Of a DNA stretch of 64,000 nt, positions 1-8,930 are shown one piece after another. Source of the stretch: Pseudomonas fluorescens (GTDB lineage Bacteria; Pseudomonadota; Gammaproteobacteria; Pseudomonadales; Pseudomonadaceae). The DNA lies in the NCBI RefSeq assembly GCF_001902145.1, contig NZ_MRST01000023.1, forward strand, positions 124,001 to 188,000, given 5' to 3'. The notes under the pieces are model-generated. The model made no database searches and was not told where the DNA came from. It was given only the letters and a program-made list of their open reading frames with translations. Position 1 is the first letter of the stretch. Every line of letters begins with the position of its first letter. The position numbers and the translations under genes were made by a program.

Positions 1-1
1 A

Positions 2-385
2 GAGCATCCCTACTTTGAAGGGATTGCCAGCCTACGGGTGTCTGCGCATTTTCTGATTGAGCGTGACGGCATTGTGACGCAATTTGTTTCGTGCCGTGAC
101 CGGGCGTGGCATGCCGGTGTTTCCGTCTTTGACGGGCGTGAGGTGTGCAATGATTTCTCCCTGGGGATCGAGCTGGAAGGCACGGACGACCTACCATTTA
201 CCGATGCCCAGTATGCGGCGCTGATCGATCTGACCCGCCAACTGCTGGTCGCTTACCCCGCGATCACCCATCAACGTATTTGTGGTCACAGCGACATCGC
301 TCCGGGGCGCAAGACCGACCCGGGCCCCGCTTTTGATTGGACGCGCTTTCGCAGCGCTCTGCAGGATGGAGGACACGAACGATGA
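2..385 (+). CDS. ampD: AmpD, 1,6-anhydro-N-acetylmuramyl-L-alanine amidase (3' part)
   Basis: C-terminal 127 residues of the cytoplasmic zinc amidase that cleaves the peptide from anhydro-muropeptides in peptidoglycan recycling; loss of AmpD derepresses AmpC beta-lactamase in related bacteria. The frame is open from base 2, so the gene begins outside the window. The fragment carries the family's SAHFLIERDG block and the C-terminal CGHSDIAPGRKTDPGPAFDW block, whose His and final-loop Asp are zinc ligands in characterised AmpD. The stop codon overlaps the ampE start (ATGA, 382-385), so the two are translationally coupled. The product call is secure; only the N-terminus is missing. Confidence 0.95.
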   Translation, partial: EHPYFEGIASLRVSAHFLIERDGIVTQFVSCRDRAWHAGVSVFDGREVCNDFSLGIELEGTDDLPFTDAQYAALIDLTRQLLVAYPAITHQRICGHSDIAPGRKTDPGPAFDWTRFRSALQDGGHER

Positions 386-1218
386 GTTTCCTGGTGTTGG
401 TGCTGGCCGTGTGGATCGAGAAGTTCTCGGCCTTGCGCCTGCGGTTGCAGCGCGACGGTGGATGGCTGCGTGAGCTGGCCAAGCTGGAATCGAGCCCGCG
501 CATGAGCAAGCGGCCCTGGCTGATCCTGCTGATATTGGTGCTGCTGCCGGTGGCATTGCTGGCATTGTTGTTGCTGGTCCTGGAGCCGGTGGCCTATGGC
601 CTGTTGGCATTGCCGGTGCACTTGCTAGTGGTGATCTACAGCCTGGGCCGTGGCGATCTATTGGCGGGGCTGGGACCGTTTCGCGATGCCTGGCGGCGCG
701 GTGACCTGCAAGCGGCCGAGCATGTGGCCGAACGCGATCTCAAACTTGGCGCTGACAGTGGTGAGCAATTGCTGGAGCGCGTCCAGGGTTACCTGCTGTG
801 GCAGGCGTATCAAAGCTTTTTCGCGGTGATTTTCTGGTATTTCCTGCTGGGCCCGGTGGCCGCCCTGGCCTACCGCCTGTTGGCGCTGGCCAGCGAAAAC
901 AGCCAGAACCCGTTGGTGGCCGAGCGCGCTACGCAACTGCGCCACGCGTTTGACTGGTTGCCGGTACGCCTGCTGGCGGCCAGCTTTGCCTTGGTGGGCA
1001 ATTTCGTCGGGGTCAGCCGTGTGATGCTCCACGAACTGTTGAGCTGGGACATCAGCGCGGCACAGTTGGTGGAAAAAGTCGGCCTGGCCGCCGCGGAAAT
1101 TCCTGCACCAGTGGTGGGGGCCGATGGCATCAACAGCCTGGATCGCCTGTGGGAACTGCTGCTGCGTGCGGCGGTGCTGTGGTATGCCGGGTTTGCCATC
1201 TGGACGGTACTCCCCTGA
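382..1218 (+). CDS. ampE: AmpE, inner-membrane regulatory/accessory protein
   Basis: A 278-residue polytopic membrane protein of the AmpE/CobD-CbiB-like family, encoded directly after ampD as in other gamma-proteobacteria. It begins MSFLVLVLAVWIEKF; hydrophobic stretches follow at about residues 45-90 and 145-170, with another at the C-terminus. The ATG at 382 overlaps the ampD stop by four bases; an in-frame start 45 bp upstream lies inside ampD and is not needed. Its molecular role is poorly defined; it is usually described as a sensory or transport partner in beta-lactamase induction. The call rests on synteny and the conserved N-terminus. Confidence 0.92.
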   Translation: MSFLVLVLAVWIEKFSALRLRLQRDGGWLRELAKLESSPRMSKRPWLILLILVLLPVALLALLLLVLEPVAYGLLALPVHLLVVIYSLGRGDLLAGLGPFRDAWRRGDLQAAEHVAERDLKLGADSGEQLLERVQGYLLWQAYQSFFAVIFWYFLLGPVAALAYRLLALASENSQNPLVAERATQLRHAFDWLPVRLLAASFALVGNFVGVSRVMLHELLSWDISAAQLVEKVGLAAAEIPAPVVGADGINSLDRLWELLLRAAVLWYAGFAIWTVLP

Positions 1219-1220
1219 TG

Positions 1221-1318
1221 GTAGGAGCGAGCTTGCTCGCGAAAAACGTCAACGATAACGCGTGCTTCCTGAATAAACGCGGCGTCTGTGAGTTTTTCGC
1301 GAGCAAGCTCGCTCCTAC
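1221..1318 (+). repeat. REPIN (inverted REP pair), GTAGGAGCGAGCTTGC type
   Basis: Two inverted copies of the REP core GTAGGAGCGAGCTTGCTCGC flank a roughly 55-bp middle. It lies 3 bp after ampE and before the chemoreceptor. Three more copies of this type are in the window (11582, 13314, 32160), all in the opposite orientation to this one, as judged from their middle sequences. Such elements are non-autonomous and are mobilised by RAYT transposases; none is encoded here. Confidence 0.9.
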
Positions 1319-1481
1319 ATGGCGTTAGGCCTTACCCTTCCCATATTTGGCCTCCAGACACGCCGTTAACCTTACGTTACAAAACTCCCTTTCGAATTGA
1401 GCTATACAGATAGAGCGCCAAATAGTGGCTATCTGCCGCCGCCCTGCGCCTCAATAAAAATAAAAGAAGGGGAGGTCACCT

Positions 1482-3512
1482 GTGAAGAGCTTGCTCTATC
1501 CCGCCGTCGCGCTGATGAACCGCCTGAGCTTCGGCATGAAGTTCAGCCTGATCAGCGTGCTGTTCCTGCTGCCGATGCTGGCGACCAACTATTACCTGGT
1601 GCGCGACTCGTGGCGTGAATACCAGGGCACCCGGGTCGAACTGCAGAGCCTCGACCTGCTCGGCAGCAGCCTGGCGTTGCGCCGCGACCTTGAAACCCTC
1701 AACAACCAGGTCCAGATCAATGCCACCCTCGGCCAGTCCGGTAAAGCGGCAGACCTGGAGACCAGGATCAGCGCCTTGGAAGCCAGTGTAGTGGAGCGCT
1801 TGCATGGCCTGCGCGCCATTGCGACCCAGCCCGAGCAAGTTGCCGTCTTCGACAGTAAGCGCGACGAATTGATCGCCGCGTTCAAAGCCCAGCAGCAGGA
1901 AACCTCGCTGCTCAACAAAGCGGCGTTGATCGGCAAGTTACTCAACCAGGCCCAGATGTTCAGCCAGATCATTGCCAGCCAAGCCGGCTTGAGCCGTGAT
2001 CCGCAAAGTGATCTGCGCCAGCTCAGCGACCTGGTCACCACCGTCACCCCTCAAGTCACCCAGACCTTGGGCGAAGGCCGTGCGATGGGCACGTACTCCC
2101 TGGGGCAAGGCTTTATCAATTCATCCTCCAGCACCCGTTTTGACGAACTGCTGCAGCAGCTGGAAAAACTCCACGGGGAATATGGCTTGAAGCTGCAGGA
2201 CGCGTTGGGCGCCAGCCAGGCCGCGCACGCCGCCCTCGACGTTTCGGCGCAAGCCAGCCAGGCCAGCCTCAAGCAAGGCAGTGAATTTTTCGAAGAGCAG
2301 GTGGTGATGGCCGAGACCCTCGACACACCTTGGCAGGGTTTTTATGACGGCGTCAGCCAGTTGATGGCCAAGACCTATCAATTGGATGATGCCGCGCTGG
2401 CGTTCCTCGGGCAGCAGTTGCAGCAGCGCCTGGCGCAAAACCGCCTGCACATGGTGTTGCTGGTCACGGCCCTGGCGGCGGTGTTTGCGCTGATTTTCTA
2501 TCTCTATGCCGGTTTCTTTGTCTCCACCCGCACCACTTTGCGCCGCCTGGGGGCGATGATGGACAAAGTGGCGGCAGGTGACATGACGGTCACCTTCGTT
2601 GCCCAAAGCCGCGACGAACTGGGCGGCTTGGGCAAGGTGTTCAATGGCACCGTGGCCAAGATTCATGACCTGATCGAGCGCGTTGGGCATACGGTCAGCC
2701 AGGTGGAGTTGCAGGCCGGCCAGGTGCAGGCGGTGTCGGCACAGAGTAACCAGGCGGTGTCCGGCCAGCGCAGCCAGATCGAACAAGTGGCGACCGCCAT
2801 GAACCAGATGTCCGCTACCGCCCAAGAGGTGGCGCGCAGCGCTGCGGCGGCGGTCAGCAGTGCCCAGAGCGTCAATGATGAAACGGTCACCGGGCGTGCG
2901 CTGGTGCAATCCCAGCAAGGCGGCATCGCACGCCTGGCGGCGGAGATTGACGAATCGGTGCGTGTGATCAACCAACTGGCTGCCGACAGCCAGTCCATCA
3001 GCAGCGTCCTTGAAGTGATCAAGAGCATTGCCGAGCAGACCAACCTGCTGGCGCTCAACGCGGCCATCGAAGCCGCGCGCGCCGGTGACCAGGGGCGTGG
3101 GTTTGCGGTAGTGGCTGATGAGGTGCGCACCCTGGCTCGGCGTACACAGCACTCCACCGAGGAAATCGAGCAGATGATCAGCCGCTTGCACAGCGGCGTG
3201 GGCGCGGCGGTGAAGGCCATGGGCAGCAGCCATGAAATGGCGAATGGCACGGTGGGGCAGTCGGAAAAAGTCCAGCAAGCCCTGGAAAATATCCTGGGGG
3301 CGGTTGGGATGATCGTCGATCAGAACCAGCAGATTGCCGCCGCCGTGGAGCAGCAAACGGCGGTCGCCCACGACATCGACCAGAACATCGTCGAAATCAA
3401 CCGTGCTGGCGAGCATGCAGCCCAAGGCGCCCAGCACACGGAAGCGGCCAGTCGGCAACTGGCAACCCAGGTGGTTGAGTTGAAGCAATTGATTGGTGCG
3501 TTTCGGGTGTAG
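1482..3512 (+). CDS. Methyl-accepting chemotaxis protein
   Basis: A 676-residue transmembrane chemoreceptor that signals ligand binding to the CheA-CheW array. Order: TM1 at about 20-42; a long, helix-rich periplasmic sensor region at about 43-320; TM2 at about 322-345; a HAMP linker at about 346-400; and a cytoplasmic methylation/signalling domain whose hairpin tip reads [20 protein letters not shown] (about 516-535), followed by [17 protein letters not shown]. The start is GTG at 1482, 6 bp after a strong AAGGGGAGGT ribosome site. It matches the position of PA4520 beside ampE in PAO1. Its ligand cannot be read from the sequence. Confidence 0.93.
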   Translation: MKSLLYPAVALMNRLSFGMKFSLISVLFLLPMLATNYYLVRDSWREYQGTRVELQSLDLLGSSLALRRDLETLNNQVQINATLGQSGKAADLETRISALEASVVERLHGLRAIATQPEQVAVFDSKRDELIAAFKAQQQETSLLNKAALIGKLLNQAQMFSQIIASQAGLSRDPQSDLRQLSDLVTTVTPQVTQTLGEGRAMGTYSLGQGFINSSSSTRFDELLQQLEKLHGEYGLKLQDALGASQAAHAALDVSAQASQASLKQGSEFFEEQVVMAETLDTPWQGFYDGVSQLMAKTYQLDDAALAFLGQQLQQRLAQNRLHMVLLVTALAAVFALIFYLYAGFFVSTRTTLRRLGAMMDKVAAGDMTVTFVAQSRDELGGLGKVFNGTVAKIHDLIERVGHTVSQVELQAGQVQAVSAQSNQAVSGQRSQIEQVATAMNQMSATAQEVARSAAAAVSSAQSVNDETVTGRALVQSQQGGIARLAAEIDESVRVINQLAADSQSISSVLEVIKSIAEQTNLLALNAAIEAARAGDQGRGFAVVADEVRTLARRTQHSTEEIEQMISRLHSGVGAAVKAMGSSHEMANGTVGQSEKVQQALENILGAVGMIVDQNQQIAAAVEQQTAVAHDIDQNIVEINRAGEHAAQGAQHTEAASRQLATQVVELKQLIGAFRV

Positions 3513-3593
3513 GGCGATTCTGAAGGGCAGAGCCACGGGCCCTGTGGCCCATGTCTTGATTTACCGATGCGTGTTTTATCGGGGCGTGAATAG

Positions 3594-3638
3594 GTGAAAA
3601 TTTATTTCATCCGTCACGGTCACGAGGGGACAAAATGA
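3594..3638 (+). pseudogene. 14-codon fragment resembling a histidine-phosphatase N-terminus
   Basis: GTG at 3594 opens a 14-codon frame reading MKIYFIRHGHEGTK before TGA at 3636-3638. KIYFIRHG is the characteristic N-terminus of the histidine phosphatase (phosphoglycerate mutase/SixA/CobC) superfamily, where RHG carries the phospho-accepting His. Nothing after the stop continues that fold in any frame. It ends inside the ATGATG start of the next gene. It could be a gene remnant left by a deletion, a translated leader, or chance. The ribosome site is weak. Confidence 0.35.
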
Positions 3639-4066
3639 TGGCCGCCGCAATCGGTATCAGGGGGCATTGCGCCCAGTGCAACATGACGTTTGAACTCAAG
3701 CCTTGGCAACTGAACGCCATCGCCATCGATGTGCCGTTTGACTGTACGTATTGCCATTGCGGGTTGCAGTTGGGCTGCGTCAAGCAGTTGCGCCAGTTCA
3801 GGGCCCTGGACCAATGGGCGCTGGTGCGGCCGAGCATGATCATGCTGACGTGCGCGACCTTGCTGGTGGCCTTGGTCGCCGAGTGGCTGGGGCTGCTCAG
3901 TGTCATCGCACAGTTCAACATTTCACTGGTCGCGGTGTTGATCCATTTGCTGGTGGTGCGCTATGCCCGTCATCGCCAGACAATGACCTTGAACTTGCAG
4001 GCCATCAGTGCGCTACCAGTTGAACAGCTCGCACGCATTGCGTGTGCTCGCCTCAGCCAGCAATAG
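3635..4066 (+). CDS. Small zinc-ribbon membrane protein, unknown function
   Basis: A 143-residue protein (or 142 from the second ATG, 3638) with a GAGGGG ribosome site. The N-terminus has cysteines in CAQC (residues 12-15) and CTYCHC (37-42), suggesting a cytoplasmic zinc ribbon. Two hydrophobic helices follow at about 66-87 and 90-108, then a short basic tail. I do not recognise a named family. Its last 54 bases overlap, antisense, the 3' end of the TatD-type gene. The combination suggests a small membrane-anchored metal-binding or regulatory protein; that is inference. Confidence 0.7.
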   Translation: MMAAAIGIRGHCAQCNMTFELKPWQLNAIAIDVPFDCTYCHCGLQLGCVKQLRQFRALDQWALVRPSMIMLTCATLLVALVAEWLGLLSVIAQFNISLVAVLIHLLVVRYARHRQTMTLNLQAISALPVEQLARIACARLSQQ

Positions 4067-4789
4067 AGGGCTGATACCCATGCGCTCGGCCAGGGCCGTG
4101 CAGATGTCTGGCAGGTGTTGCGGGCTATTGCGCTGGTTGGGGTACATGGCCGGGGCCATATCCGGCGAGTCGGTTTCCAGCACCACGGCGTCGAGTGGCA
4201 ACTGGGCCAGTACCCGGTGCATGCGCAGGGCCTGGGGCCAGGTGGCAGCGCCACCCAGGCCCAGTTTGAACCCGAGCTTGATGTACTCGCGTGCCTCTTC
4301 AACGCTGCCGGCGAACGCATGGATGATGCCGCCTCTGGGCAGGCGGATACGCTTTAAGGTGGCAATTACGGCGGCGTGGCTGCGGCGAACGTGGAGCAAG
4401 GCCGGCAGCTGGAAATCCACCGCGAGTTTCAGCTGGGCTTCAAATAGCGGTTGCTGGCGCTCGTGGTCCAACTGTTCCAGAAAGTAATCCAGGCCAATTT
4501 CGCCCACGGCGCACAGTTGCCGGTGGCCATGCAGGCGCGTCAACCAGTCGCCCAGTTCCAGCAGGTGGGCGGGGCGATGCTCATCGAGATACACCGGGTG
4601 CAAGCCGAAGGCGGCGAACAAGCCTTCGTCCTGTTGCACCAAGTCCCATAGCCGCTGCCAATTTTTCTGGTACACCCCCAGCACCACCAGGCGCCGCACG
4701 CCGAGTTCACGGCTGTGGGCGAGGACGTGCGAGCGATCCTGGTCGAAGTCCTCGAAGTCCAGGTGCGTGTGGGTGTCGATCAGCTCCAC
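4013..4789 (-). CDS. TatD-family metal-dependent hydrolase (YjjV-like)
   Basis: A 258-residue TIM-barrel amidohydrolase-superfamily protein. It shows the TatD signatures in order: DTHTHLDFEDFD (metal-binding HxH near the N-terminus), GEIGLDY (catalytic Glu), HVRRSH, IIHAFAGS and ETDSPDM (final metal-binding Asp). Family members act as 3'-5' DNA exonucleases or in quality control; the substrate here is unknown. It starts 3 bp after the stop of fruR and is probably co-transcribed with it. Its length matches E. coli YjjV. Confidence 0.9.
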   Translation of the reverse strand: MELIDTHTHLDFEDFDQDRSHVLAHSRELGVRRLVVLGVYQKNWQRLWDLVQQDEGLFAAFGLHPVYLDEHRPAHLLELGDWLTRLHGHRQLCAVGEIGLDYFLEQLDHERQQPLFEAQLKLAVDFQLPALLHVRRSHAAVIATLKRIRLPRGGIIHAFAGSVEEAREYIKLGFKLGLGGAATWPQALRMHRVLAQLPLDAVVLETDSPDMAPAMYPNQRNSPQHLPDICTALAERMGISPLLLAEASTRNACELFNW

Positions 4790-4791
4790 GC

Positions 4792-5787
4792 TCAGGCCTC
4801 GTGGATACGCTGCTTGAAGGTCCGGCCAATCGCATGCACCCCGGGTTGGTAGTGTTCTTCTTCAATGGCGGCCAGGGCCAGGCGCAGGGCGGTCTCGGCG
4901 ATCAACTGATGTTGCTGGGCCATGGCGTTGACCGGCAGCGGCAGGAAATCCAGCAACTGGGTATCGCCGAAGGTACCCAGGCGCAGGGGGCGTGACTTGA
5001 GGGGGAAGTCATGCAGCGCATCAAACACGCCTTGCAGCAGTACGTAGGAGGTGGTTACCAGCGCGTCCGGCAAATGCCCCAGGCGTTGCAGCAGTTGCTC
5101 CATCAGCTCTCGGCCGCAGTCACGACTGAAGGCTTCGCCCTGTTCGATGATTACTTCGCCCGTAAAGCCTTGCAGCGCATCACGGAAACCGGCGGTACGC
5201 GCCTGGCTGATGCTCAGCTCGGGCCGTGCGCCGATCAGCGCGATTTGCTTGGGCAACGGTTGCAGCAGGCTGCTGGTGAGTTGCTGGCAGGCCTGGTGGT
5301 CGTCGCTGACCACGGAGCAGAACTGGTTCGGTTCCATCTCCCGGTCGATGGCAATCACCGGCAGCCCCTTGGCCTGCAGCTCGCGATAGCTGTCATCGCT
5401 GGCCGGCAGGCAACTGGCGACGAACAACGCATCGCAACGCCTGGCACGGAATAGTTGCAGCAGTTGGCGTTCGCTATCTGCTTCGTCATCGGAGCTGGCG
5501 ATCAGCAACTGATAGCCCCGCGCCCGTGCACCTTGCTCCAGCAGTTTGGCGATGCGTGCGTAGCTGGGGTTTTCCAGGTCTGGCAGGATGAACCCCAAGG
5601 TCCGCGTATGCCGGCTGCGCAGCCCGGCGGCTTGAGGGTTGGGGGTAAAACCATGGGCTTGGACCACGGCACGCACACGCTCAACGGTGGCGTTGCTGAT
5701 GCGCTGCTGTTCGGCCTTGCCGTTGATGACATAGCTGGCGGTGGTAACGGACACACCGGCCAGACGTGCGATATCACTGAGTTTCAA
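4792..5787 (-). CDS. fruR: FruR/Cra, LacI-family fructose repressor
   Basis: A 331-residue LacI-type regulator. The N-terminal HTH reads LKLSDIARLAGVSVTTASYV, continuing INGKAEQQRIS, which closely follows E. coli Cra; the periplasmic-binding-like effector domain fills the rest. In P. putida FruR binds fructose-1-phosphate and represses fruBKA. I place the start at TTG 5787, preceded by AAGGAA, because this gives the family length (E. coli Cra has 334) and begins at the conserved KLSDIARLAGVS. A longer frame upstream to 5874 has no conserved sequence. It is divergent from fruB with the operator at 5933 between them. Confidence 0.93.
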   Translation of the reverse strand: MKLSDIARLAGVSVTTASYVINGKAEQQRISNATVERVRAVVQAHGFTPNPQAAGLRSRHTRTLGFILPDLENPSYARIAKLLEQGARARGYQLLIASSDDEADSERQLLQLFRARRCDALFVASCLPASDDSYRELQAKGLPVIAIDREMEPNQFCSVVSDDHQACQQLTSSLLQPLPKQIALIGARPELSISQARTAGFRDALQGFTGEVIIEQGEAFSRDCGRELMEQLLQRLGHLPDALVTTSYVLLQGVFDALHDFPLKSRPLRLGTFGDTQLLDFLPLPVNAMAQQHQLIAETALRLALAAIEEEHYQPGVHAIGRTFKQRIHEA

Positions 5788-5932
5788 ACCGGGATTTCCT
5801 TGTTTTTTGGCGCTCGCCCCGACATTTTGTCCAATCGTAACCGATTCCAGCATTCGACCAATGTCCCACAGCAAGCGCCGAGTGGCCCTTCAAGCTTGCG
5901 CAATTAACGCGTAATCTGCCATAAATTCTAGA

Positions 5933-5944
5933 TTAAACGTTTCA
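5933..5944. promoter_or_regulatory. FruR operator
   Basis: TTAAACGTTTCA is identical to the FruR operator I know for the P. putida fruBKA promoter. It lies in the 284-bp fruR-fruB intergenic region, 146 bp from the fruR start and 128 bp from the fruB start. The central AAACGTTT is palindromic. A perfect match in this position makes it very likely to be the site through which fructose-1-phosphate relieves repression. Confidence 0.88.
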
Positions 5945-6071
5945 GCAAGCGTATTTTTACGATGTTCGCCACTGAGTGACCACTGCCAATTGACCGCTCA
6001 GTCAGTTAATTTTGAACATATTTACCTACAACAATACCTAGTGCGCCCGTCGCACTAACTAGGAGAACGGC

Positions 6072-8930
6072 ATGCTTGAGCTCACTGTAGAGCAGATATC
6101 CATGGGCCAGGGGGCTGTGGATAAATCTGCTGCCTTGCACCTGCTCGCTGACAAATTAGTGGCCGATGGCCTGGTTGCCGAAGGTTACCTCAGTGGCTTG
6201 CAAGCCCGTGAAGCCCAAGGTTCAACCTTTCTCGGCCAAGGCATTGCCATTCCCCATGGCACGCCAGAAACCCGCGACCAGGTATTTTCTACCGGTGTGC
6301 GCCTGCTGCAGTTCCCCGACGGGGTGGACTGGGGCGATGGCCAGATCGTCTACCTGGCGATTGGCATCGCGGCTAAGTCCGATGAACACCTGCGCCTGTT
6401 GCAACTGCTCACCCGTGCCCTCGGTGAAACCGACCTGGGCCAGGCGTTGCGCCGTGCCAGCAGTGCCGAAGCTTTGTTGAAACTGTTGCAAGGCGCGCCC
6501 CAGGAACTGGCGCTGGATGCACAGATGATCAGCCTGGGCGTGTCGGCCGATGATTTTGAAGAGTTGGTGTGGCGCGGTGCTCGCCTGCTGCGCCAGGCCG
6601 ACTGCGTGAGCAATGGCTTTGCTGCCGTATTGCAGCAAGTCGACGCGCTGCCCCTGGGCGATGGCCTGTGGTGGTTGCACAGCGAGCAGACGGTCAAGCG
6701 TCCGGGCCTGGCCTTTGTGACGCCGGACAAACCCATGCGTTACCTCGGCCAGCCCTTGCACGGCCTGTTCTGCCTGGCGAGCCTCGGTGAAGCGCACCAG
6801 ACCCTGCTTGAACGCCTGTGTGCCTTGTTGATTGAAGGGCGCGGCCAGGAGTTGGGACGCGCCACCAGCAGCCGCGCGGTGCTGGAAGTGCTGGGCGGTG
6901 AACTGCCGCCGGACTGGCCCAGCGCCCGTATTATCCTGGCCAACGCCCACGGCCTGCACGCGCGCCCGGCCAAGATCCTGGCGCAATTGGCGAAAAGTTT
7001 TGACGGCGATATCCGCGTACGCATCGTCGATGGCGCGGTGGGTGCCGTGTCGGTCAAAAGCCTGAGCAAGTTGCTCAGCCTCGGCGCACGTCGTGGTCAG
7101 GTGCTGGAGTTTGTGGCCGAGCCGACGGTGGCCGGCGATGCGCTGCCGGCCCTCTTGGCCGCCGTGGAGGAGGGCCTTGGCGAAGAGGTCGAGCCGTTGC
7201 CCACGGTGAGCGCACAGCCAGTGCACGTTGACATCGAACCTGTGCTCAGCGCGCCACTGAGCGGCAGCCAACTCCAGGCCATTGCCGCCGCGCCGGGTAT
7301 CGCCATCGGCCCGGCCCATATCCAGGTGCCGCAGGTGTTCGATTACCCGTTGCGTGGTGAGTCCGCCGCCGCCGAACGCCAGCGCCTGCACACCGCCTTG
7401 AGCGACGTGCGCACGGATATCCAGGGCCTGATCGAACGCAGCCAGGCCAAGGCCATCCGCGAGATTTTCATCACCCACCAGGAAATGCTCGACGACCCGG
7501 AACTGACCGACGAAGTCGACACCCGCCTCAAGCAAGGCGAAAGCGCCGAAGCCGCCTGGATGAGCGTGATCGAAGCCGCCGCCAAGCAGCAGGAAGCCTT
7601 GCAGGATGCCTTGCTGGCCGAGCGTGCTGCCGACTTGCGTGACATCGGCCGTCGCGTACTGGCGCAGTTGTGTGGCGTCGAAAGCGTCCAGGAACCGAGC
7701 GAACCCTACATCCTGGTGATGGAAGAAGTCGGCCCTTCGGACGTGGCGCGCCTGGACCCGGCCCGCGTGGCGGGTATCCTCACCGCCCGTGGGGGCGCCA
7801 CCGCCCACAGCGCCATCGTTGCCCGCGCCCTGGGCATTCCGGCCTTGGTGGGCGCTGGCGCTGCGGTGTTACTGCTCAAGGCTGGCACGCCGTTGTTGCT
7901 CGATGGCCAACGCGGCCGCCTGCATGTGGACCCCGACGCCACCACCCTGCAACGGGCCACCGTGGAGCGCGACAGTCGCGAACAGCGCTTGCAAGCCGCA
8001 TCGGCCCAGCGCCATGAAGCGGCGCTGACCCGTGACGGCCACGCCGTGGAAGTGTTCGCCAACATTGGCGAAAGCGCCGGAGTGGCCAGTGCAGTGGAGC
8101 AGGGCGCCGAAGGTATTGGCCTGCTGCGCACCGAACTGATTTTCATGGCCCACCCCCAGGCGCCAGACGAGGCCACCCAAGAGGCCGAATACCGTCGCGT
8201 GCTCGACGGCCTCAATGGTCGCCCGTTGGTGGTGCGCACCCTGGATGTGGGCGGCGACAAGCCCTTGCCCTATTGGCCGATCGCCGAAGAGGAAAACCCC
8301 TTCCTGGGTGTGCGCGGCATTCGCCTGACGCTGCAACGCCCGCAGATCATGGAAGCGCAACTGCGGGCGCTGCTGCGTGCAGCGGATAACCGCCCGCTGC
8401 GCATCATGTTCCCCATGGTCGGCAGCGTGGATGAGTGGCGCGCCGCCCGGGACATGACCGAGCGCCTGCGCCTGGAGATTCCGGTGGCGGACCTGCAACT
8501 GGGGATCATGATCGAAGTGCCCTCAGCCGCGTTGCTGGCGCCGGTCCTCGCCAAGGAAGTCGACTTCTTCAGCGTCGGCACCAACGACCTGACCCAGTAC
8601 ACCCTGGCCATCGACCGCGGCCACCCGACCCTGTCGGCCCAGGCCGATGGCTTGCACCCGGCAGTCCTGCAACTGATCGACATCACCGTGCGCGCCGCCC
8701 ATGCCCACGGCAAATGGGTTGGCGTGTGCGGCGAGTTGGCGGCGGACCCGCTGGCGGTGCCGGTGCTAGTCGGCCTGGGTGTGGATGAGTTGAGCGTGTC
8801 GGCCCGCAGCATTCCTGAAGTGAAGGCGCGGGTGCGTGAATTCAGTCTGAGCGAGGCCCAGAGCCTGGCGCAACAAGCACTGGCGGTGGGTTCGCCCGCC
8901 GAAGTGCGTGCCCTAGTGGAGGCCGTTTAG
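6072..8930 (+). CDS. fruB: FruB, fructose PTS EIIA-HPr-EI multiphosphoryl transfer protein
   Basis: A 952-residue cytoplasmic fusion that carries phosphate from PEP to the fructose permease FruA. EIIA: IAIPHGTP with the phospho-His at residue 62. HPr: NAHGLHARPAKIL with the active His at 296. Enzyme I: swivelling domain GGATAHSAIVARALGIPALVG with the phospho-His at 579, then the PEP-binding barrel with EGIGLLRTEL, DVGGDKPLPY and FFSVGTNDLTQY. All three catalytic histidines are present. The start ATG at 6072 follows a GGAGAA ribosome site. It is first in the fruBKA operon; its TAG is directly followed by the fruK ATG. Confidence 0.97.
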   Translation: MLELTVEQISMGQGAVDKSAALHLLADKLVADGLVAEGYLSGLQAREAQGSTFLGQGIAIPHGTPETRDQVFSTGVRLLQFPDGVDWGDGQIVYLAIGIAAKSDEHLRLLQLLTRALGETDLGQALRRASSAEALLKLLQGAPQELALDAQMISLGVSADDFEELVWRGARLLRQADCVSNGFAAVLQQVDALPLGDGLWWLHSEQTVKRPGLAFVTPDKPMRYLGQPLHGLFCLASLGEAHQTLLERLCALLIEGRGQELGRATSSRAVLEVLGGELPPDWPSARIILANAHGLHARPAKILAQLAKSFDGDIRVRIVDGAVGAVSVKSLSKLLSLGARRGQVLEFVAEPTVAGDALPALLAAVEEGLGEEVEPLPTVSAQPVHVDIEPVLSAPLSGSQLQAIAAAPGIAIGPAHIQVPQVFDYPLRGESAAAERQRLHTALSDVRTDIQGLIERSQAKAIREIFITHQEMLDDPELTDEVDTRLKQGESAEAAWMSVIEAAAKQQEALQDALLAERAADLRDIGRRVLAQLCGVESVQEPSEPYILVMEEVGPSDVARLDPARVAGILTARGGATAHSAIVARALGIPALVGAGAAVLLLKAGTPLLLDGQRGRLHVDPDATTLQRATVERDSREQRLQAASAQRHEAALTRDGHAVEVFANIGESAGVASAVEQGAEGIGLLRTELIFMAHPQAPDEATQEAEYRRVLDGLNGRPLVVRTLDVGGDKPLPYWPIAEEENPFLGVRGIRLTLQRPQIMEAQLRALLRAADNRPLRIMFPMVGSVDEWRAARDMTERLRLEIPVADLQLGIMIEVPSAALLAPVLAKEVDFFSVGTNDLTQYTLAIDRGHPTLSAQADGLHPAVLQLIDITVRAAHAHGKWVGVCGELAADPLAVPVLVGLGVDELSVSARSIPEVKARVREFSLSEAQSLAQQALAVGSPAEVRALVEAV

